From assembly GCF_040954835.1 (NCBI RefSeq), contig NC_090706.1:26545148-26609147 (forward strand): a stretch of 64,000 bases of DNA, given 5' to 3'. Of the stretch, positions 42,734 to 54,500 are shown in pieces; within the stretch, counting starts at the first letter, position 1; every line of letters begins with the position of its first letter. Position numbers and translations under genes: made by a program. The notes beneath the pieces were generated by a model. It made no database searches. It had not been told where the DNA came from and was given only the letters and a program-made list of their open reading frames with translations. This stretch comes from Lepisosteus oculatus (lineage: Eukaryota; Chordata; Actinopteri; Semionotiformes; Lepisosteidae).

Positions 42734-44356
42734 AAGGCGCTGAAGAGCTGTAACCCGCACAGTAATGAACAGACGCGGTGGCAGCAGCCATGTGAGGTTT
42801 TCTGCTTCCTTCCAGTTTTACGTCCACCTTTTAAATCGCTTAACTCGAGAAATAAAATAACACCTTTTAGATAGAAAGGAAATACTGTCTGTCCTGAAAA
42901 ACTGGCCAACTGAACGCAATTGCGATCATCTCCGACGGTTAGTTTTTAATACAAAACGAACAGAGCAGCAATTAACAGAAGAAGTGTGGTTTGCTAGTTA
43001 AATTGCAACATTTATTAATACATAAAATGAAGATGTACTGCTCGGTTCCGCCAGCCAACCTACTGCGTTGTCCTATCTTCGTGAATGGGTGCGTTGTATG
43101 TGTGGTAATCACAACGTTTACAAAACAATCGTGAGTGACAAGTTAATCTACCATTCACCTATCCTGTCATTCAGTCTGGCTGTTTCTTATAGGACGGGAG
43201 GACGCAGGGTAACACATTTGAGGGTAAAGCCTTAGGCAGGCAAGCTGCAATATTGGATTTCCAACCTCGTTGCTATGGAGATAAATACTTTTCATCTCGA
43301 AGCTGTACATGAATTGTACATGTTTGCATGCAGTATAGGATCATAGCTAATAGAGCATAAAATTTACTTAAATACTACAAGTCTTTAAAGTTTAAATTAA
43401 AGGTTACATGAATAAAGGGAGTAAATTGTATGACTGTACATTTCATAATCCACTGCATAGAGGTGGCCAAGCAAGGTCAATATTCCTGTCAAAGTGAAAA
43501 GTACTTCAGTACATGTATATCCCCAACAAACTGCAGATCTAACAAGATTGTCACTGTGACTCATTAGCTTTCTAAAATCGATGGAGTAGGATTACACTGA
43601 GCTAAACATTTATAAAAAAAATATAGAGGATGCATAAAGGCACATGTTTTTTGTTGTTCATAAGCATATCGCTTAAATAATTTCAAAACTGACCCTTTTG
43701 AGAGTAATGCAACTGTAATGTGTCAGAAGATATGTCGGTATCAGTAAAAATATTTCAAAATCACCGTATCCAATTAAATGTAGTTAAAGATGCAAAACCC
43801 TTCCCAAAATTCCCGAATCGAATCTGTTTAAAAGCAAATTCAATTTAATGTTTTCAAGTAGCACAGTAACGAGTTTAGCAAACAAAAAAACGGTTGATGT
43901 TTTGTGTTAAATCGGGAGAGGAAACAACGTTACAAATGCAAGGATGTTTATGTTTCCGTTCTTGGGATCAAACAAAAAAAATGTATCGTTATTTTTAAAA
44001 GATATCAATAAAACAACTTGAAACTCGAAAGTTTTAAAGAAATCCGAAATAAAGACATGTATTTGTATCTTTATCATGTTTACTATTAATAATAATGTAG
44101 GATACCACAGTTAAAATGCTACGTGGATATTTTAACGTCCCTTAATCCTTTCATTGCAGTATTGCGAACACAACACAGGCGAGAACTGATTGAAAAATAC
44201 TTTTTTCCGAGCTAAAAAATATGCCTCACGGAAGGCAAACAAAATATATTGCAAAGAACAATAACAACAGAAAGTAGGTCAGTGTGTCATTTAGCAGTAG
44301 GCTAAATCGGCACTGAGCCAGCGCAGCAGCTTGAAGGAAAGGCTGCTCAAACGCTT

Positions 44357-44461
44357 CACGTGATAACAGCCATGCACGTTTTCTCCGCTTGACAGTCAAG
44401 GACTCTCGGCGGCCTTTGCTGCAGTGCTTTAGTTTTCATTCTTTCCAGCTGCTTTCACGTG
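44357..44461. promoter_or_regulatory. Pair of TCACGTGA palindromes
   Basis: CACGTG at 44357-44362 and 44456-44461, both in the context TTCACGTGA, start exactly 99 bp apart. TCACGTGA is the extended E-box bound by MITF/TFE and USF factors. The 200 bp around them is richer in CpG than the neighbourhood. No transcript start can be assigned. Confidence 0.35.
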
Positions 44462-45099
44462 ACACCAGCGGCATATTACTGCACTGACACGGGAAGCTGT
44501 TCTTAATAAACTATAATGTGAACTGGGATTTAAGTCTGCACAAATGCAGTCTCTGGAATATGACCTATTTCAGGTATCAGCCCTATTTCAATTTCCCCTA
44601 TCACCTGTCCATCCTCATGTATTATTATTGATAATAATTTATTAATAAACTATATGAATAATACACTTATATATTATTCAAGATAACTTACATTTGTACC
44701 TTTTACTGTATACAGCTGGGTATTTTATTAAATTAATCTCAAGTGAGGTCAGGATCTAAATCCACAAACATCCAGTTCTGAGGGCAGAGCCCTAAGTCCA
44801 GACTGCTGCCTCTAACTTTGTAAAGATTTGTCTTATCTACCTACTTATCCACACACTTTCATTGTAAAATAATTGCATTTTTAGCATAAACTTCGATTGT
44901 TAAGTCTTGTACAGGTAGCAGCTGTGAAACCTTGCTTCTTGTACTCATCTCTACCTGGAGAAACTGTCAAAAAGGTACACAGATAATACACACTGCCATC
45001 CAATGGAACCTCAGAAATACTACCTCACAATAATTACATATGACACCCATTGCATTTTGTATTTCTTTTTTAAAAATCTGTAAATATTCTTTTTGGCCA

Positions 45100-45609
45100 T
45101 TACATCCAATTAAAATGTCTTTGCATAGCAATGTAGGTGGCCCTCCCATCTTCGTGGAACAGGCTGAAGAGTGACTCGACCATGAAGAGGACCTGATGCT
45201 GCTGCTGACAAGTCCATCGCAGCCTCTGTCTGGCCCGAGAGTCGGGTGTGATGTCTAGGAGGTGTGAGCAGAGGGCCTCTGACAGGTCGCCCTGCTCTAA
45301 GGCCAGCAGCATGGAGTCTCACTGTCCTGTCACTGATGCAGGCATTGTGTCTGGCTGCAGTTTCAGCAGCAGTACAGGTGGCAGATCTGAAACGATCTCT
45401 CAGATCAGTCTGATGTGTCGGTCCTGCTCTGGTGTGGTCACTTGAGGGCAACCAGGTCTTGGAAGGTCATCTGTCCTGCTGGTCTGCTGAAACCTTCTCT
45501 GCACTAAGGAGCAGCTTACTCCATAGTGTCTGGCATCGCTGGCACATGACGTGACGTTTCTTTTTTTCATCAGTATATAATATTGTGGTACTTGATAAAA
45601 ATGAATCAT
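45100..45609 (-). pseudogene. Degraded Tc1-like transposase
   Basis: Three frames together cover a Tc1 transposase. 45609-45400 has QRRFQQTSRTDDLPRPGCPQ and VTTPEQDRHIRLI. 45431-45268 has LRDRFRSATCTAAETAARHN and ACISDRTVR. 45250-45100 has RQRLRWTCQQQHQVLFMVES followed by LFSLFHEDGRA. At least two frameshifts separate them. The first catalytic Asp of the DDE triad, normally in FTDES, is Val here (FMVES), and the part with the second and third acidic residues is missing. It is a dead transposon of a different subfamily from those at 56 and 61 kb. Confidence 0.85.
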
Positions 45610-46329
45610 GATGTTAAAACCACAAAGAATTATCCATCACAACAAGACCGGAGGATGAAGGCAGGAGGACACTGGATGCAGGGGAGGGGAGGCATCCTTG
45701 CAACCAGGAGCAGTGGAGGGAAGCAGATCATCTAGGTGAAGCACAGATGAGGGCAGCAAGTCAGGCAATGGGAGATCCAGAGGGAGTGACAGAATGCCTG
45801 TGCACAGTGGTCCCAGCACGAGAACTGTAAGCACTGACAATCTAGCAACAGGACTTGCTGGATTGAAACCTGTTATATCCCAGGGAGGCAAACTGTTCTT
45901 GCCCTCAGATTTGGCTGGGCTTGGGCTGCAGTGTCTCCTCTTTCACCATTTATGCAGGCTTGGCTTCTAAGGACTGTAGCCTCTCCTCCTCCCCTTATCC
46001 AATGTGGGCAGGCCATCAGACAGATGTGAGGACCAAAACCCTTTCATATCTGGTGATCTTCCAGCATGTTTAGGCTAACAAACCAGAGACAGGCTAATGG
46101 TGAAGGGCATTCATTCTTTTTTATAGAATTGAATTGTGGATCTTCTGGGGTAGAAAAAACAAATTCTTGAACACACATTAGTGGAATCCAACAGTGCCAC
46201 TGAATTGTTTGCATTAACAGAGAAGGGGTATAGGCTCTTATTCTGAAAATAAATGCTTTGTGTATAAAATGTTGCCCAATTTAAAATGCCACAACCAGCC
46301 AATGATTGTGATTTACTTCTCTAAATGCC

Positions 46330-46712
46330 ATGTAACATGTAAACACAGTGGTCATCAAGAAATGTTACCTGGATGGGAGACCTCCTGGGAAAGCTAAGGT
46401 TGCTGCTGGAAGAGGTGTTAGTGGGGCCAGTAGGGGGCGCTCACCCTGCGGTCTGTGTGGGTCCTAATCCCCCAGTATAGTGATGGGGGCACTATACTGT
46501 AAAAAGGCGCCGTCCTTCGGATGAGATGTAAGACCGAGGTCCTAACTCTTTGTGGTCGTTAAAAAACCCAGGGTGTTTCTTGAAAGGAGTAGGGGTGTAA
46601 CCCCGGCATCCTGACCAAATTTCCCATTGGCCCTTACCAATCATGGCCTCCTAATAATCCCCATTTATCAATTGGCTTCATTACTCTGCTCTCCTCCCCA
46701 CTGAGAGCTAAA
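46330..46712 (+). mobile_element. 5S rRNA-derived SINE (SINE3-like)
   Basis: It begins with the 5S rRNA internal-promoter sequence (GGATGGGAGACCTCCTGGGA), followed by the long conserved body with GGCGCCGTCCTTCGGATGAG, GTGTAACCCCGGCATCCTGA and CAATCATGGCCTCCTAATAA. This arrangement is the known structure of 5S-derived fish SINEs. It lies about 1.8 kb upstream of the SH3PXD2B start codon. Confidence 0.85.
46437..46450 (+). promoter_or_regulatory. CTCF motif inside the 5S-derived SINE
   Basis: CCAGTAGGGGGCGC fits all 14 positions of CCASYAGRKGGCRS. It is part of the SINE body, so other copies of the family may carry it too. Confidence 0.5.
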
Positions 46713-46794
46713 TAAAAAATAAAGATGTTTATCAAATAGAGTAACAAGTCATTTGTATTTGTATCTATAGGCACACATCTATATGGGGAAGAAC

Positions 46795-46907
46795 CCAAAG
46801 AAGGCTCCACAGCCAAAACGGTGTGTTTCCTTTCTTCTCTTTTCAGCATGGAATAAACCTTTACCTGTTTCTTTGCAGCCTACGCATGCTGACGCAGCTC
46901 CCCACTG
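46795..46907 (+). repeat. Dispersed AATAAACC/GCATGCTGACGCAG repeat, best full copy
   Basis: Runs from CCAAAGAAGGCTCCACAGCC through TTTTCAGCATGGAATAAACC to GCATGCTGACGCAGCTCCCC. The start could form a GGCT-CCAC-AGCC hairpin followed by AAAAC. It is the best-preserved member of the family in the window. Confidence 0.75.
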
Positions 46908-47072
46908 GAACTACACATCTATATGTACACATTAATGGGGCCTGGAGCTTAACATTTTTTACTTAAATCTCTTGGAGTTTGTCCATTGACAAAAGAACAC
47001 TCTTAATTTGTGCAAAATATAATTATATTGTAGTTTTAGTAATAAATAACAACTACTTGCATCTACTGTATG

Positions 47073-47372
47073 CAGCACTCTTTATCCAAAATGATCCCAA
47101 AGCACTTCACATGGAGGAGGGGCCCTTAGGGATACCCTGGGTGACCTTATGCCCCAGCAATCCCTCTACACAGAAAATCAGGTAAAGTAGTGAGATATTG
47201 CTTCACAGATTGAATTAAGGGGAAACTTCAGGAAGGCCAGAGTGAAATTTAGCCGGACACCGGGCTTGGGCTTAACATTGCTTTGAAAAATGTCATACGA
47301 TCTTTAATGACCAAATAATAGGGATCTCAATTTAAAGTCTCCATACTGGGGCATTGGCGTTAGACATTTTTT
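47073..47372 (-). mobile_element. Inverted, diverged copy of the SINE3-like body
   Basis: Read in reverse, it aligns with the 46330-46712 element: the words CATGGAGGAGGGG, ATTTAGCCGGACACCGGG, CTTTAATGACC and ATACTGGGGCATT occur in the expected order for that family on the opposite strand. The 5S head is not visible. Together with the upright copy it makes an inverted pair. Confidence 0.6.
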
Positions 47373-47636
47373 CACCAGAGGAATGAGGGCACTTATTACC
47401 AACAACGCTTGCTTCAGCAACCTGAGGTCTCACATTCTAGTGTTGACCAGGTGAAGCCATAGTTAACTTTTGATTTCTGGCAAGGTCAGGGTGCAAGGTC
47501 GAATTAACCTTAAAATGTGTAACCTTGTTTAAGGTGTAACCTTAGAATTACTGTATATAATAATCCTTTTTACTACGGTTCCATTATTAGGCTGGATAAT
47601 ACTGTATATTACGGTGGCATTTTTCAGCCAGCAGGA

Positions 47637-47707
47637 GGAGCCGATAAAGGCTCCAGAGACCCAAAAGCAAGAGTCGACTTCTTGTTAATCATTCTTTATT
47701 GAATAAA
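47637..47707. other. Hairpin and back-to-back polyadenylation hexamers
   Basis: GGAGCC (47637-47642) and GGCTCC (47649-47654) form a 6-bp stem. 41 bp later a minus-strand AATAAA (47695-47700) abuts a plus-strand AATAAA (47702-47707). No gene end is known here; it may be the edge of an old retroelement. Confidence 0.3.
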
Positions 47708-48510
47708 CATTGTGTAAGAGAAGACAAATAAAAATGTTAGTTTCTAGTTTAGTTATCCCAAATACAAAAATACAAGAACATATACGTTAGTTTTATGAAA
47801 AGAAATATAGGGCTAAAAGAAAAGAGTAATCGTTAGACTCGGTTCATAACCTGAAATGTAGCAGATGTTTTTGTCTTCTGCTGTTCTCTACTTCACAATA
47901 GTACTTCTATACTTAGATGCTGAATATCATTACTATACTACTAATGATGTATAAAAGTTTGAATTTCTTAATGACAATTTTCAGAAAAAAATAGTATTTC
48001 GGGCGCATGATGACAAAAATTAAAAAAACCCAAGCAAAACAGAGGTTCAACTGACGAATTACAAGCGTTGACATAGTCACGTAAGCGGTATTTCCAAATA
48101 AAACATAGAAAAGAATAATCAGTCACGGTGCTTTGTACTTTTGAAAGAGAACGGCTGATGCAAAACGTCCCCTTTAAGGACTGCAGGGTTTGTCAGCAGA
48201 GCCATGCTGTAATATAATTGCAGTCGGTGAGCTGGGATAGGCTGGGAGTTTGGGCTGAAGGCAGGCCGATGTGAAGGCAGCGAGACCTTGCAAGAAAGAG
48301 TGAAAAACGAAGGAACCGAGTATATGTGTACTGTGTTACATGACTGCATTAAAAATAAAGCTTAGATTAAGACGTTCCTAAGCCTCCTGACGAGGATCAG
48401 ACTCACGCACATGATAAAGTTTGGATGTTGATATTCGGGAAATCGGGTGTGATCTTTGCAAAATCCGGACTGCTGTTGTCTTGAGTGAACTTCTGACGGA
48501 TTACACCATC
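47708..48510 (+). promoter_or_regulatory. sh3pxd2b: Upstream and 5' untranslated region of SH3PXD2B
   Basis: This stretch must contain the 5' leader and, if the gene has no further upstream exon, its promoter. No strong TATA box or CpG island stands out; CpG density rises only mildly between 48060 and 48500. Confidence 0.3.
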
Positions 48511-48582
48511 ATGCCCAGACGGACCATAGAAGAAGTAACTGTGCAGGATGTGCAGAAGAGGAGAAACCCCAATAAGCATTAT
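48511..48582 (+). CDS. sh3pxd2b: SH3PXD2B coding exon 1
   Basis: 24 codons ending NPNKHY, followed by the donor GTACGTAAG in phase 0. Upstream codons are open but contain no ATG, which supports this start. Confidence 0.88.
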
Positions 48583-51500
48583 GTACGTAAGAGAAACTGT
48601 CTTGTTTAACGCATTAGGTAACTTTTTCTTCTCCTGGTGTTTTATTTTTGTATTTATTGTACATTGGAATCAGCTGTACAAAATTGCATTACACCCTTTA
48701 AATCCGCAAACATATACGAAGGATTTTAGCTGGTTAGCTGTATGGGCAGCGATTCAAGTTATGTGAACTCTTTCCATACAAATGTGAATGCGAATATGAT
48801 GAGATTAAGATAAGCAAAATCGAGCTATTTAGTCTGTGTAATTTAAGTAACCCTTTTTCGTTTGCGTTTGACAACGAGGTGTTCACGCGATATAGTTTTT
48901 CAAACGGTAAAGGATTAAGTCGCTATTTGTGATAAAATGCTTAGTGCTTAAAATGTAAATATAAGTACTTTACTTACTATCTGTTTATCCGAGATATTTA
49001 TCTGATCCATCACAACACTGGGAAGCCTCGCCTGTGTTAACTGGAGCATGCAAAAATCATGGAGTTTTCTAAGGAAAAAAGTTTCTCGACCCACATGTAC
49101 CGATTTGTAGACTTCCTTTTGTGCGGATGTAAACTCAACAAATTAGAATTAAGTATGCATTAATGTAATATTTTCTTGAAGAGAATTTTGGTATAGTATT
49201 TTAATGGGGGAAATGTTAAAATAGTACTACCAGTTCGCCTAAAATACTCTAGGTTGTATATACTTAAGATAGCTGTCTGCTTTCTTGTTGGTTCTCCTGG
49301 TATGTTATTCCAGTCTGACTTGTACCAACGTTGGAGAATCTGCACTTTTGATAACTGTGCTTTGGGAAAACGTTGTTAGAAAGAAGGATTAAAGAAGTCG
49401 TGAACAAAAACTTGATATAATGCCAGTTCTGAATTTAAAACTATGTCGAGACTGTTGCTCTGCGGTTTTGGTTTATTGGTGTCTTTTGAACAATCGATAA
49501 CCCGAAAATTGAAGAGGGAGACTGTATTCGGTTAAGTTATCGGATGTTTTAATCGGCTCGCAACCATGAGGAAAAGGCTCAAAAAGTCTTGATAATTTTA
49601 AGTGCGATTGTGTTCTTAGCTAACGAGCTGTATTGACAAAAGCTGTCGTTAGTACTTGATATGGAGACCTTTACATCGTTTTGCGAAAACGGAATTCGAC
49701 TTTTAAAATTAAAGTGCATATTACAATATAAATTTCATTCTTGTTGTAAAAATCTTTGGTATTATAACACAATACCCGAATCCCTCCCATAGAGTCAAAT
49801 CATATGTTAATGCTGAAGACCTCCTCCGCCCCACTCCCTCACAAACCTCCCAGAATAATGAAAACCATTACTCCATTGAATAAACCCATGCTGTAATTGG
49901 TTAACTGTTTCTTTTGTCTCTTGGGAGGTATGTGATGTATTTTTTTCCTTTCGAACATAGTGTGCGATGGAAAGTCAAGTAACGTGTCGCTGAAAGAGCA
50001 GGGTTATACCAGGACACACCCAGTTTACATTCATCCACACTGGAAATGCAGATATTATCACCTTCCTTGTTATTGCCTGTTGGCTATTAAGAAGCATCAT
50101 GCCAGCTGCCTGTGGTGGAGGGCTGGGATTCTTAAATGTCAACGCATGGGCTTCTATACATGAGAAAGGATATTGACATTTGTATGAAGAGAATGCTGTA
50201 GAAGGCTGTTTAGTCCCATCAGACGGCCTGTTAGAAAAATGACCATTGTCTTTCTCTTTAAACAGCTCTTATCTAAAGTGAGCTGTTTCTGGTTCAGTGT
50301 TTCCTCACCAGCGGGAACGTTTTTTTTCTTGACAGTTTGTTTTCACAGTAACCCTTCTTATAGGTCCAGTGTCAGACAGGTCATTCTGCTCTTTTCTGTT
50401 GTACCTCTTTTTTTCTGCTCTCTTCAATCATATTCTTTTGTTTTTTTCCCTCCCCTCTGGACTGTTAGTAGCATGTAACACTCTTAGGACTGAATAAACA
50501 TCCAGTAATCATAGCTGGTGATTTGGAGGTGGTTTTGCAAAACTAAACCTAATTTCCATAAATTGAAACCATTCAGCTTCTCACACGCAATTATTTTCCT
50601 GTCACAAGAAAGTTATCCCATCAAATTAGAATTTCCTTGCCTGTTTAAATGTTGCTAATTCATATTAATCAAATTGCAAAATAGGCAGGAAGGTGTCTGA
50701 ATATACATTTTGTTAAGAGCTACTTGGCTAAATCTGTCAGCAGAGTACTTCAAATATAATTTTATTAAAGTAAAGTTTACCTTATGACAAAATACCAGAA
50801 CTTTATGTAGTGACTTTAAAATGTGCTATATTGCAAAGAACCCAGTGGTTTCCAAACAGAGGACAGAGAGGTTTTGTCATATATCTTAACTATCAGGATT
50901 TAAGTGCTTTAAATAGGTTAGCTGGAGATCCTAACTCACAATAGGATTTTATGCTACGATTCTAAAACAACTTAAATCAAGATCAGGTTTAATTTTATAA
51001 TGGAGCAATTTGGTGCAAGAGCCTTGTTTAGTTTTATGTTGCTTTTATGCTTAGCTCTTTTAGAGGTTTTACAGTGTTCATTAAAATACATTATAATATT
51101 CTTGGTCCAAGTTTTATCATTACTCTCTGGATGGAAAAGGTTGTCCCATGTGGCATTTTTCAAGTGGCACACAGACAAGCAGTCAATTTTATTTCTGCAG
51201 CACTTTATTGTTGCAAAACAGTAAATAGTGTGCCTTAATTATGGCTATTATGAGTGTGTTTTCAGAGAGAGCTGTTATTTAAGCATTTCTCATGGAGCCC
51301 AGGCTTTGGCTGCCTTAGGGCAATCACTGTCTTGTAATGTGAGCTCTTCAGCGGGAGAGAGATTTGAATTCTGTACTGTCAAAAAAGTGAGATAGAGGCT
51401 ACAAGATTTGGATGTACTGTAGATCTGAGTTTATATATAATAATGCAATTGTACAAGTGCCTTTTCAACAAAAAAGGCACATTAGGCTGACTTTGTGAAA

Positions 51501-54500
51501 CCAAGGGTAAAGACAGGCCTTTAAGAGCATTTTTAAAATGTCAGCATTTGCAGAGTCTTTAATACATTTTGCCAATGAGTTCCACAGACATGATGCTGCA
51601 CACAAGAGGGCTCTATTGCCCACTCTGTGGAGCCTGCTCTTTACAATGTAAGAAGGCCTGAATCAACAGATCTTTGATTAAGGTCTGGAATATACTCATG
51701 GAAACGCCTTAAAACTATCTGTAGTTAGACCATTCAGTGTCTTATACTTGAGCAAGAGAACCTTTGAAGTCCTCTCTAAATTTTATTGGGAGTCAGCATA
51801 ATTTTCAGACTTCGGGAGTTATGTGCCAATGCAGAGTACTTTTAGTTAGCACATGTGTCACAGAAATGTGACCCATGTGCTAACTAAATATATGTTCTAC
51901 ATATTCACTGTTCTAGAAGATAGCCCTGTAAGTAAAGCTCTACAGGAGACTAATCATGATTAAATAAAAACATGGATTACTTCAACATCAGACAGACAGA
52001 GTAAGAGTCTGAACCAAGCAGTGCTCTTCAGATAGATGAAAGATCACCCTGTAATGTTCCCAACATGTGCTACAATTGATAGTTAACAGCAAAGTTTGCA
52101 ACATCCGTCAAATGTATAATTTCAGTTTTGTCAACAAAAACACTGAAGTCACCAGCTTTATGAAGCTGATGTTGGGAGTCTATGAGCATAATCGTTATCT
52201 TGTCACAGTTTATTTGAAGAAAGTTCTGATACTGTATATACATAGTTTAATGTGACACAGACACTAGTCAACTGCACAGTCTGCAGCAGTAATATGTGAT
52301 TTTATCTGCAGATAAATCTGAGTGTTCTCAGTATAGCAGTGAAGTCTGTGATTGTGAGTGAGCTGACTAGAAGGCAATGTGTAAATACTAAAATGTAAAG
52401 CTCTCAGCCCAAAACCCTGTGGGACATCATCAGATTTTAAAAAAAGGCCCCTTTTAGTCAAATAGAAGCCAAACCAACAAAGAGCAGAACCAGTTATCTT
52501 TAGAAACATTTCTGTTAGAGTCCAGTAGGATGCTGTGACTGACATTATCAAAAGCTGCATTTAAATAGAGAAAGAGAAGAACATTAAATGTCCCGGAGCC
52601 AAAAGTCATCACAAAATCCTTAAATACCTTAAGAAAGTCCCAGTGTTGTGTCTTTGTCTAAATCCTAGACAAAATTTTCAAAGAGCTCATCGGATGTAAT
52701 ATGAGATTGTAATAAAGTACTGTAGCTAGCATCCATTCTAAGATTTTTGGTTATTAATTTACTGGTCAACCTTGAATGCCACTGGTGGCTATTCTGACTG
52801 GGACAGAAGGAATGACATTCTGACATGAAGTGCTTCCCTTTTCTGCCTTTTTAAAGTTTTTGTTCTGGTTTAATTTCCCAAAAAGGAATACAAATGTTTT
52901 AAAGCACAGTATTCTGTGTTTCTCTGCATGAAACACAGAGAACTGATAACAGAAAAAAATGTTATGTAGAGTATGTTATGGATAAACTACTTTATCTAAA
53001 CTTCTTTGTTTAAAAAAAAGAAATTGGATTAAGTCATGGATCTCCTTCTTCTTGCAAACAAAATATAGAAAAGGATATACAGTACATGTATGCTTCTAAA
53101 TTGCTAAATGTAAACTCTCAGAATTCTTCAGTGAATAATGTTATAACCTAGACAATAATACATAGTTTGGAAGAGAGCAATCTGTGTACATTCATCTGCT
53201 GCTGTCAGAGTTTTAATATGCGTTTCTGCAATTTCTTCATTGGTCCCTTGACTTCACTTAAGTGAATCTGTGACTTATAGCCAGTAGTGGGGCTTACGCC
53301 CAACGTTTTTGTCTGCTTACTGAGCATATCAACGACCCAGAAAGAAACTGCACTGCACACAACTTTTTCCAGCTGTCAGCCAGTTTCGTTTAGCTCTGGG
53401 AATGTTACCATTCATCAGCTGTTGACGTCAGGGAGGAGCTCTTGTAGTGTAGTTTTCTTCTAGCACTATTTTCCTTCCCGTTGAGTATCTCATGCTAGGG
53501 ATAGCCTCTAATTTAGGACAGTACAGTACAGAGGACTCAGGGATGAGCTGTAATAGTCTCCCTTTGCAGCCCTGCCCTCTTGTTTCAGACTAGGGAGTAC
53601 ACAACTGGGCCCCCTGCCAACAGAAGCACTCAGCCAGACACAATCATTGTGTAGTTTCCGACTGCCCCCCCCAGCTCCCTTTTCTCCTTTAAGAAAGTGT
53701 TTGTTGTGCTTGAACATCAGCCAGCTGACCATTATTTTCAAACAAGAGCCCTGAGCACTTTTTATACTGTATGAATGCAGTGTCCCTTGCTGATGGTGCC
53801 AAGAAGTAAAAATTCAAACGTGTAAATGTGGCCACTTTTTCTGTTTTGCCATTTGCAACTGTAAACAAGTACTGTTCCCATTGTCATGGTTATAGGAGTA
53901 CTGTATGTTTCAAACCACTCAAAGCAATGAGTTAGACTGGATTTTTTAATTGAACAATGCCTTTTCATTTTTTGTAGGTTTCAAAATAAATCTCTAAATT
54001 GACAGCATAACAATGAAGATCAGTATGGATTTTGTTTAATTGTAATTCTAAAGAAAAACTCCACAGAATTAATGTCTTATAATATAAGTTATATATTTCC
54101 CTTGATCTGGACACTGAAATGTGGATATAAAAAGGATACATGCTAATTATGTCTACTTTGCTCTAGTCTGTGATTGTAGACTTGGGAATCCCAAACTGAT
54201 ATCCCCATGCCTCTCCAGATTGCATCCCTTCTCAGTGTTTGTGTTGAAACTCCCATTAAAACTATTGATTCAGAAAAAAAACACATTGCAGTTGACAGCC
54301 TGAATTCTTCACAGAACAACTAACAGCCGTCTCTTTGCAGCAGAGGGGTCACATTTTCTATGGGCTGAATTTAGGAAATGTTAAAGGGCAGGTTGAGTAT
54401 AGTCCTTATCAAAAGTGTTCTATAGCAAATGATTATTGCAGCAGCATTTTGACCCTGAAGCATGATGTACACAGATGTAAGACAGCTAAACATGGCTTGG

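Noticed and set aside
51841-51888. Calling the hairpin a microRNA precursor
   Set aside because: The stem and loop are shorter than usual precursors and lie inside a LINE; no small-RNA evidence is available.
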